A stretch of DNA of 41,380 nucleotides. Origin: Kiritimatiellia bacterium. GTDB taxonomy: Bacteria > Verrucomicrobiota > Kiritimatiellia > RFP12 > JAAYLN01. The stretch lies in the NCBI GenBank assembly GCA_017458965.1, contig JAFSZJ010000098.1:1-41380 (forward strand), written 5' to 3'. Made by a program: the position numbers and the translations under genes. Within the stretch, counting starts at the first letter, position 1, and every line of letters begins with the position of its first letter. Under the pieces are notes generated by a model, which was not told where the DNA came from, searched no databases, and saw only the letters and a program-made list of their open reading frames with translations. Positions 1 through 6,555 of the stretch are shown here, piece by piece.

Positions 1-414
1 CGTGATGCCCGCGCGTCCACCGAGCAGATCCAGTGCGGCAAGGGTCCAGTCACCTGAGGTGCAGACCTTCGTCCATGGCTCGGAACGGTACTTGTATGGG
101 GCCGTCATCGTAAGAAGATGTCGCAGCGTCACTTCTGCGGCCGTCTTCTCTCCGCGCTTAGGCTTGAAGTCAGGGAAGAAGTCCAGAACCTTGCAGCCTT
201 CGTCGGAGATGTGGCCCTTGTCTATAGCGATCCCGACTAGAAGCGCCATGATGCTCTTCGTCACGGACATAACATGGGCGGCGTCGCCTAAGCCGAACCC
301 CAGCCAGCAGTCCTCGTATATGGTCTGGCCGTCGCGCATCATGCAGATCTGGCAGATGTTGCCTTCGTTGCCGATGCTGTCCGCGACTAGATTGTGCAGT
401 TCCTGAGCGGTCAT
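1..414 (-). CDS. Serine hydrolase, beta-lactamase / class C family (partial, C-terminus off the left edge)
   Basis: The first 138 residues of a protein that runs off the left edge are readable. The motif S-V-T-K sits in the context HVMSVTKSIMALL. This is the SxxK catalytic motif of the class C beta-lactamase / penicillin-binding-protein-like / EstB esterase family. It is followed by a HLLTMTAP segment, a hallmark of the same family (usually HLLTMTSG). The start ATG overlaps the stop of the upstream GH39-like gene as ATGA, so the two are translationally coupled. There is no visible signal peptide, which suggests a cytoplasmic enzyme. Members in sugar clusters are often esterases or amidohydrolases rather than true beta-lactamases. 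The Y-x-N and third motif lie beyond the window, so substrate cannot be judged. Confidence 0.85.
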   Translation of the reverse strand, partial: MTAQELHNLVADSIGNEGNICQICMMRDGQTIYEDCWLGFGLGDAAHVMSVTKSIMALLVGIAIDKGHISDEGCKVLDFFPDFKPKRGEKTAAEVTLRHLLTMTAPYKYRSEPWTKVCTSGDWTLAALDLLGGRAGIT

Positions 415-1634
415 GATGGAGAACCGCTGTTGACGACCATCAACGCGCAGTCCGCGCCGTCCGTCGCCGCCGCCGCGCAAAGTCGGGCGCAATCCCCCTC
501 CACGGAAGTGAACACCTCCTGCCCGCGGCGGTACAGCTCGCCGAAGTAGAAGAGCGCCCAATAGGCCCCGTCGGGTCTGGCGGTCATTGGGTTGAAGAGC
601 GGGGCGTATGCGTTGCGTACGGCGCAGCGGGCATCGTAGAGCATAAGCATGTCGAGCGGCGAATGCTGCCCCCTGACTATGACGGAGGCTATCTCCGCGT
701 TCTGCTGTTCGGTATGGACTCGCTCAAGGCAGGCATCTGGAAGCCACTCGTCCAGGATGAGTTCGACATCATTCAGCCCCCGGCGCTCCAATTCGAGGGC
801 AATGCTTTCGGTCTGCTGGAAAAGGAGGTCTGGCGAGGAGTATGAATGGAAGGAGAAGAAATCCATCGGGCTCGCGGTGTCGCGGACATGGTCCAGGAAC
901 TGGTGCGCGCAGTCGATGAAGTGCGTCCCGTAAGTCTTGCGCCAGTCGTCATCGGGAAGCGCGGGATTCACGCGAATTGGCTTGCCGGGTTCTGCGGCGT
1001 AGAAGCCACATGACGCGGGACCGCCTACCTTGATCGACGGGAACCTCTCCTTCAGGAGCTTGGATGTTATCTCATAAAGGCGGCAGTATTCGGAGAACGA
1101 ACCGCACCACATGAACGATTCCTCCGGGTTGGCGCGGTCGTCCGCCTCGTTCCAGATCTCCCAGTATGTGATGCCATAGCGGAATCCGTTGGCCCATCCA
1201 TCGTTGTAGTGCGCCACGACATGCTCGCAAATGCGCGCCCACTTTTCAAAGTCCTTGGGAGGATATATCCGATACTTGCGGATGTCTGACTTGTTCTCGA
1301 TCGTGACACCAAGCCGCATGAAGGGTTCGACACCGTTTGCCGCAAGCTCCGCAAGAAGGAGGTCGGTGAAAGAGAAGTCGTAGCTGGCCGGGTCGTTCTC
1401 GTCCGCATCGAAGTCGCGGAAGAGATTAGGTATATCGACGTATATGTTCTTGCCGAACGCGCCGCCAGTGTCATGAAGCCGCGAATACGGTATGTGCGCC
1501 TCCTTGAGGAAGTGGAACATCGAGAAGTCGTTCCACCCTTGGATAGGAGGCTGCCCGACGGCGTGCATCGGCTTGATTCGCCCGATGGTCCTGCCTATGT
1601 CGAAGGAGATAGTCGCTAGCTGCTCCATTGCCAT
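411..1634 (-). CDS. GH39-like glycoside hydrolase (beta-xylosidase / retaining GH clan A type)
   Basis: A 407-residue TIM-barrel glycosidase. The segment WEIWNEAD contains the expected acid/base Glu (about residue 163). LILDEW carries the expected nucleophile Glu (about residue 296). The spacing and both motifs match clan GH-A, family GH39 (beta-xylosidase, alpha-L-iduronidase) best. The start is supported by a strong ribosome-binding site, AAAAGGAGG at 1640-1648, five bases before the ATG; an ATG two codons in is an alternative. No signal peptide is visible, so it is likely cytoplasmic. It is shorter than typical GH39 enzymes (about 500 residues) and seems to lack most of the C-terminal beta-sandwich. 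It ends by a 4-base overlap with the serine hydrolase gene. Family assignment is fairly safe; substrate is inference. Confidence 0.75.
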   Translation of the reverse strand: MAMEQLATISFDIGRTIGRIKPMHAVGQPPIQGWNDFSMFHFLKEAHIPYSRLHDTGGAFGKNIYVDIPNLFRDFDADENDPASYDFSFTDLLLAELAANGVEPFMRLGVTIENKSDIRKYRIYPPKDFEKWARICEHVVAHYNDGWANGFRYGITYWEIWNEADDRANPEESFMWCGSFSEYCRLYEITSKLLKERFPSIKVGGPASCGFYAAEPGKPIRVNPALPDDDWRKTYGTHFIDCAHQFLDHVRDTASPMDFFSFHSYSSPDLLFQQTESIALELERRGLNDVELILDEWLPDACLERVHTEQQNAEIASVIVRGQHSPLDMLMLYDARCAVRNAYAPLFNPMTARPDGAYWALFYFGELYRRGQEVFTSVEGDCARLCAAAATDGADCALMVVNSGSPS

Positions 1635-1667
1635 TTATTCCTCCTTTTGCGATTAAAACTAAACTGT

Positions 1668-3218
1668 TCAGGCATCGCGCACTTCAAAATGCTGTCGCGG
1701 CGTCGGCGGTCCGGATTCGAGATACTCGATCACGCATCCGGTCGCGCCATCGGCGTTCACGGTGCAGCCTTCGCCAAGCCATACGCGGCGGAAGATGAAG
1801 TGGCGGCATCCGGAAAGGTCGAAGTCCGTGTTCGTCCATGTCCCGCCCTCGAACATCATGCCGTCAGCGAGCTTCACGGACAGACGCCCGCCTTGCACAG
1901 GAGCGAACTTAGTGTCCTGGTCGGCCAGAAACACCTGGCCGGGCTTGAATTCGATGCCGTTGCGGCAGATGACGGGCTTTTCGCCCTCGTTCACGAAAAC
2001 GGCGTTGTGCTCGGCAAGCGACGCGGCGATCTCATCCTGCGCCGTTTCGCGCCCTTCGGGGACGATCGGATGCTCGCATCCGATGCCATAGGCGTGCTCG
2101 ACGTCGCTCAAGGCGTCGATGACCCGCATTTCACGCTCATGACTGGCCTTTGTCCCCGCATCGGCCGTGCCACGGGCAAGGGCTATGACGCGACCGAGCT
2201 GGGCGACCTGCTCTGGCGACATCGTCCCGGCGTCATGCACAAAGCCCACATCAAAGCAGACGCTTGCGCCAAGCGGCAGGACGCGCTTAAGCCAATCCGA
2301 CCAGACATTGTCCGTATGGCGGCAATCGGTCCAGCCCCACATCGCGCCCATGTAGGTGAGCGTGAACCACTGGCGGCCAAGGACCTCGCGTCCGTCGCAT
2401 GGGAGGCGCATCGGGTTCGTCGCCTCTCCGGCTGTGAAGTCGCATCCGGCCCAGACATCGTGATGCGCTTCGCCACGGCAGTTGTAGTCGGTGAAGAGCG
2501 TGTCGAGTTCACGGCCTTCCTTGCGATCCATGCCAAGGACCCAGCGGAAGCCGTGGTCGTAATCGACGACCTTCTTAGCGAAAGCGCAGACTGCCTCGGG
2601 GTTGCCGCGACGCGCGGCGGCGCGGATGGCAAGCGTTTCGTCATCCCCGCCGAAGCCGACGCCGCCGGCGCCGTCGAACCACCAGGCGTTGACGTCGCGC
2701 CCATAGCGCTCGCTCCATTCGCCAATCACCTCGCACCAATTGGCGAGGCCCTCTGGCGTGTCTGTGCAGTCTCCGGTGCCGTTCGGCGGCGGAAGATAAC
2801 CGAGCGCCTTGTAGTCGTCCGGCACGGCCGCAGGACCGCGACATGGAAGGTAGAGGCAGAACCTGATGCCAGTTCCTCGCAGTGCTTCGATGACCTCGCG
2901 CGGAATGTCGCGCCCGTTGCATGCGGCCGTCGCCTCGCCCGGCTTGTGGCCGGTTAGTCGCTCATAGGTCGCGTTTGGGGCTATGTAGGTGCCACGATTC
3001 TGCCCTAGCGTCAGGAAGAAGTAATCGACGCCAGCCGAGACGAGATCGCGTTTGAGTTGCTCCACATCGAACTTCAGGGATTCGCGTCCGGCGATCTTTG
3101 GCCAGTAGTGAAGGAAAGCTCCGACCTTCCCGGCCATCCAGTCGGTCTCTGGGGGCGGAGTCGGGCGGGTATTGGCCTTATCTGCGGCGGTTGAACTGCG
3201 GTCAATTTTGGTTGTCAT
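1668..3218 (-). CDS. GH29-like protein (putative alpha-L-fucosidase family)
   Basis: A 516-residue protein. The N-terminal GAFLHYWP segment resembles the G-x-F-x-H-W-G start of GH29 barrels. VNAWWFDG, with Asp at about residue 182, corresponds to the nucleophile region (WWxDG) of alpha-L-fucosidases. An acidic YLPCRG region and a C-terminal stretch (about 400-516) rich in beta-strand-like sequence follow. No signal peptide is seen. The first codons overlap the end of the mutarotase-like gene by 17 bases. The start is preceded by a pyrimidine-rich stretch on the coding strand rather than a clear Shine-Dalgarno site. It is a divergent member: only the barrel start and nucleophile regions look familiar, so fucosidase activity is tentative. 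Context in a run of glycosidases supports a sugar-cleaving role. Confidence 0.6.
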   Translation of the reverse strand: MTTKIDRSSTAADKANTRPTPPPETDWMAGKVGAFLHYWPKIAGRESLKFDVEQLKRDLVSAGVDYFFLTLGQNRGTYIAPNATYERLTGHKPGEATAACNGRDIPREVIEALRGTGIRFCLYLPCRGPAAVPDDYKALGYLPPPNGTGDCTDTPEGLANWCEVIGEWSERYGRDVNAWWFDGAGGVGFGGDDETLAIRAAARRGNPEAVCAFAKKVVDYDHGFRWVLGMDRKEGRELDTLFTDYNCRGEAHHDVWAGCDFTAGEATNPMRLPCDGREVLGRQWFTLTYMGAMWGWTDCRHTDNVWSDWLKRVLPLGASVCFDVGFVHDAGTMSPEQVAQLGRVIALARGTADAGTKASHEREMRVIDALSDVEHAYGIGCEHPIVPEGRETAQDEIAASLAEHNAVFVNEGEKPVICRNGIEFKPGQVFLADQDTKFAPVQGGRLSVKLADGMMFEGGTWTNTDFDLSGCRHFIFRRVWLGEGCTVNADGATGCVIEYLESGPPTPRQHFEVRDA

Positions 3219-4173
3219 GGGAGAAAGGTTGGGGAGTCAGGGAGTTGGGGAGTTGTGGAGCGTCCTTCACAATCCTTAGCGTCAGCGTCTGCTCCGCGTC
3301 GGGACCGAGGGCCACGAACTCGAGTTCGATATAGGGTTTTGGGGCGTCCTGCCCCGTCGTGAAGACCATTGCGCGGGATGGAGCTCCGAAAGCGCCTAGG
3401 CATCGTGCTGGAGCGGTCTGCTCTATGACAAGCCACTCGCCTGAACCGTCGGTAAGCGGCGCGGCGAGGGCGTCGCCATCGAAGTCGAGCCTTGCATCCC
3501 TCCATGCGGCGGACATGTCGAGTTCAATCCAGCCACCGCCAAGGCTTCGCGGTTCCGGGAAGCATGGCTTGCCCTTCCGATCAAGCACCATGCGTCCCTC
3601 GCCCCATAGCCGTCCTACCACCTTGGATACGAGAGGTATCTGCGTCACGGACCATACGCGGCGCGGATCGTCAATGACGGCAGAGGTCATTTTCTGACAG
3701 CTCCCAAGCGTTTCGCGCAGGATTAGCCGGTCGTCGCACAGTGTGAACTCGCGCTCAAGCGACACGGTCCAGTCACCGGAAGCATGGTCGGCGCTCCGCA
3801 GCAGGATGTTCGTCGCGTCGGCGCGGACAACCTCGAGCGGCGCGGAGTCGAACCATGCGGGGGGCGGCCAGAACGACACGGCGGACTTGTCCTTGAAGCC
3901 TTTCCAGAGCGACATCGCGCCGACCCATGTCTTTTCGCCGCCGATGTTCACCCAGCGAGGTCTTCCCGCCGCGTCAACGATATTCGTCGTTGCGTCCGGG
4001 TCTCTCCAGAGGGCGTTCGCCCCGCCCGTGCGCCCGAAGCGCATCAACCGCCCTCCGCATGAGGGCATGACCTCCGCGCGGAGCGTCCCGTTATCCAGCA
4101 CGAGCGTTCCGGCGGCAAAGGCGCCGCAACGCATCGCGAGGGTTGCCGCAAGGATTATGACTTCAGGCCTCAT
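3202..4173 (-). CDS. Secreted galactose-mutarotase-like protein of unknown activity
   Basis: 323 residues from the chosen ATG. This start gives a clean signal peptide (MRPEVIILAATLAM, ending near AFAAG) and overlaps the GH36 stop by 11 bases. The in-frame ATG 16 codons upstream lies inside the GH36 gene and would bury the signal sequence. After the signal the protein reads LVLDNGTLRAEVMPSCGGRL. This pattern (D/N-x-G-x-L-x-A-x-V-x-P-x-x-G-G-R) opens the beta-supersandwich of aldose-1-epimerase-like proteins (DUF4380-like, from memory). No catalytic His pair is evident, so mutarotase activity is uncertain; sugar binding is likelier. The last ~15 residues (from about QLPNSL) come from a repeat-like CAACTCCCC sequence, suggesting a repeat-derived tail. 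Confidence 0.6.
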   Translation of the reverse strand: MRPEVIILAATLAMRCGAFAAGTLVLDNGTLRAEVMPSCGGRLMRFGRTGGANALWRDPDATTNIVDAAGRPRWVNIGGEKTWVGAMSLWKGFKDKSAVSFWPPPAWFDSAPLEVVRADATNILLRSADHASGDWTVSLEREFTLCDDRLILRETLGSCQKMTSAVIDDPRRVWSVTQIPLVSKVVGRLWGEGRMVLDRKGKPCFPEPRSLGGGWIELDMSAAWRDARLDFDGDALAAPLTDGSGEWLVIEQTAPARCLGAFGAPSRAMVFTTGQDAPKPYIELEFVALGPDAEQTLTLRIVKDAPQLPNSLTPQPFSHDNQN

Positions 4174-6373
4174 TAGCCGCCACGAGTTCCAGGATTGCGG
4201 AGTCGTAGTCGCGATCGCCAAGGAGGATCGGAAGTCCGACCTTCATCAGCGCCTCGCCTGTCGGAAGCAGGCCATCCGCCATCTCGGCGGTGAAGTCGGT
4301 GCATTTGCCTAGGAGCGGCGAATGCGCCCTGCGCCAGCTCTCGGTGTTGAGTTCGCGGATGCGGTAGCGCTTTGCGGGGTCAAGGCCCTGAAGCATAAGC
4401 GCAGGCGGGTAGTTCTTGCGGGCATCCCGGGAAAGACCGTAGATGCATACAATGGCGCGGTCCTTGGACTCGTCCACGAACATCAGCGCCGCATAGTCGC
4501 GCTCGAAGGGCGAGACGAGCCTGAAAAGATCCCCCTGCTGCACGACCGGGCGTATGCGGTGGTACTCCTTCACGGCGTTCTTCGCGAACTCGAGTTCGCG
4601 CGGAGTCATGTGCTTGGGCTGCATCTCGAAGCCGAATCGCCCGGAGAAGGCGACATCCACGCGGTACTTGAACGGCACGACGCGACCAGTAACGGTCACA
4701 TGGCTGGCCATCGCCTGCGCCGGATAGAACATGCTCGCGCCCCACTGCATCTTCACGCGGTCTCGAGGGTCGGTGTTGTCGGAAGTCCAGAACTCGTCGC
4801 AGTAGCGGAGCGAACCGTACTCCATGTGCCCGCCACCGGACGAGCAAGCCTGGATATCGACACCGGGGTACTTGGCCCGCTGCTTCGCAAGGACTTCATA
4901 GTAGCCCATCGCATAGTCGAAGTAGAGGTTGCCCTGATGCGCCGCGTCGAGGTATGTGGACCCGACGTTGTCGATGTTGGCGTTGGCATCCCACTTGACA
5001 TAGGCGAGGTCCTTGACGGAGCCGTAGGCGGCATCAAGCTGCCGCCAGATCTCGTCGCGGACGGCCGGGTTCGTGAAGTCGAGCACGACCTGCGATCCTC
5101 CGCGCCCAAGCCGCATTGGTCGACCATTCTCCTGAAGCGCCCATTCCGGGTGCGCCGCGAGGAGGTCGCATGCCTTCCAGTTCGCCATCTCCGGCTCGAC
5201 CCAGAACCCGAATTTAAGCCCGCGCCTCTTCGCCTCCTCGGCTAGGCCTGCGAGACCATGCGGGAGCTTGGCCTCGTTCACGCACCAATCGCCAAGGCCG
5301 CGCAGATCGTCGTCACGGGCGTTGGCGCCACGCGCGAACCATCCGTCGTCCAGCACGAACATCTCCACGCCGAGTTCCTTCGCGCCATCCATGATCTCGT
5401 GGAGCAACGGCTCGTCGAAGGACATCCCGGTGCCCTCCCAGTTGTTGAGCAGAGTCGGACGCTCCTTAGCGCCGGCTGGCATCCAGTGGCGGCGCGCCCA
5501 TCGGTGGAAGTTGCGCGACACCTGCCCCTTGCCCTTGTCGCTGAAGGTAAGCGCCGCGACTGGCAGAATGATCGACTTGCCGGGATCGAGAACATAGTCG
5601 CCAGCGACATTAGCTGGTCCTCCGGTTAGCTCAAGGAGATCGACCTCGCTCCGACGGAAGGACATCTCCCACGCGCCCGTCCAGCAAAGCGCTCCGCCGA
5701 TCACGCGGCCCTCGGTTTCGGAGGAGGGACCGCCAACGGAAAGCATGAAGGTCGGATTGTCCAGCCAGGCGTCGCGCACACCAGATCGGGAGTCGAGGAT
5801 GATGCGCCGTCCGCGCTCTATGGGCGTCTCCACGACCTCCCCCTCGGAGCACCACTCGCCCGTCAGGCTCAAAAGCCGCCAGTCGTCCGCCATCAGCGGG
5901 AAGACGAACGAGAATGAGGACATCCTGGAGATGCGCACCGCGCCAGCCTCGCCATTCGCCAGCTCGACCCATGTCTCGATGACATCCGCGTCAGGGCGCG
6001 GGCTGAAGGTCTGGATAACGCGGAAATCGTGCGCCGCGTCGCGCCAGCGAATGACGACGGCACCCTCGTCGCCATTCTCGATCTTCTCCACGATGAGGTC
6101 GAGAGTCACCGTGCCGTCGTCATGCGTGACCTTGAGCCCGCCAAAGCGGTTGAGCCCGCCGCCGGACTCGCCGAAGACCGAATAGGCCAACGGCCTTTCC
6201 ACGCCGAGTGAGCTGGGCAGCCTGTCGTGCACGGTCAGCGCCAATGCACATTCGGCGTCGGCGACCTTTACGCCGTAATGGCGTAGGTAGAGACGCTCGC
6301 CCACGCCGGAGGCTTTGCGCTCGAAAAGTAGCGCGGTGTTGGCGGTCTCGATACTCAAGAGTGAAGTGTTCAT
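4163..6373 (-). CDS. GH36 alpha-galactosidase
   Basis: 736 residues, the normal length for large GH36 alpha-galactosidases, which release terminal alpha-galactose from raffinose-type sugars or galactomannan. Seen in order: an N-terminal beta-supersandwich (about 1-300), then the barrel with FVLDDGWF (near 341). YVKWDAN follows with the nucleophile Asp462, then CSSGGG, and SDNTDP with the acid/base Asp532. In the family the nucleophile motif is normally KWDMNR; here it is KWDANA, a mild deviation. The start is the ATG giving MNTSLLSIET. A longer frame extends upstream but has no family similarity. No signal peptide, so cytoplasmic. No clear Shine-Dalgarno site precedes the start; the mRNA there is pyrimidine-rich. 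Downstream genes overlap, indicating one operon. Confidence 0.93.
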   Translation of the reverse strand: MNTSLLSIETANTALLFERKASGVGERLYLRHYGVKVADAECALALTVHDRLPSSLGVERPLAYSVFGESGGGLNRFGGLKVTHDDGTVTLDLIVEKIENGDEGAVVIRWRDAAHDFRVIQTFSPRPDADVIETWVELANGEAGAVRISRMSSFSFVFPLMADDWRLLSLTGEWCSEGEVVETPIERGRRIILDSRSGVRDAWLDNPTFMLSVGGPSSETEGRVIGGALCWTGAWEMSFRRSEVDLLELTGGPANVAGDYVLDPGKSIILPVAALTFSDKGKGQVSRNFHRWARRHWMPAGAKERPTLLNNWEGTGMSFDEPLLHEIMDGAKELGVEMFVLDDGWFARGANARDDDLRGLGDWCVNEAKLPHGLAGLAEEAKRRGLKFGFWVEPEMANWKACDLLAAHPEWALQENGRPMRLGRGGSQVVLDFTNPAVRDEIWRQLDAAYGSVKDLAYVKWDANANIDNVGSTYLDAAHQGNLYFDYAMGYYEVLAKQRAKYPGVDIQACSSGGGHMEYGSLRYCDEFWTSDNTDPRDRVKMQWGASMFYPAQAMASHVTVTGRVVPFKYRVDVAFSGRFGFEMQPKHMTPRELEFAKNAVKEYHRIRPVVQQGDLFRLVSPFERDYAALMFVDESKDRAIVCIYGLSRDARKNYPPALMLQGLDPAKRYRIRELNTESWRRAHSPLLGKCTDFTAEMADGLLPTGEALMKVGLPILLGDRDYDSAILELVAANEA

Positions 6374-6537
6374 GGTGGAAAGTTGGGATTGGGGTGTCCG
6401 CGACGGGGCGCGGACGACAGAACTCGTATGCAAAACCGGATATCCATCATCCACAATCTATTATCTGTTATCTATTATCTGCTATCTGTTATCTATTATC
6501 TGCTATCTGTTATCTGTTATCTATTATCTACTATCTG
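6374..6537. other. Spacer between FAD oxidoreductase and GH36 genes
   Basis: This gap inside the operon contains no gene. It holds a perfect 7-bp hairpin at 6396-6415 (GTCCGCG / CGCGGAC, loop of six) and most of the 7-bp tandem array at 6458-6555. The hairpin has no T-run on either strand, so it is not a classical terminator. It could be an mRNA processing or stabilising element between the two coding regions. Confidence 0.6.
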
Positions 6538-6555
6538 CTATCTGCTATCTGCCAT
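6458..6555. repeat. 7-bp tandem repeat, 14 units of CTRYTAT
   Basis: Fourteen consecutive heptamers (CTATTAT, CTGTTAT, CTGCTAT, CTACTAT, CTGCCAT) stay in exact 7-bp phase. The array overlaps the last six codons and the stop codon of the FAD oxidoreductase gene (TAG, 6538-6540). On the mRNA strand the unit is ATAGCAG or ATAACAG, which gives stop codons in all three frames. It is strikingly AT-rich compared with the surrounding GC-rich genes. Confidence 0.95.

Noticed and set aside
2-406. Plus-strand frame at the left edge
   Set aside because: The minus strand encodes a serine hydrolase with SxxK and HLLTMT motifs, translationally coupled to its neighbour.
1647-2957. Long open frame on the plus strand opposite the GH29-like gene (436 codons)
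   Set aside because: It is antisense to a recognisable gene, its translation is low-complexity and resembles no family, and similar frames appear opposite nearly every gene here because of the GC-rich codon bias.
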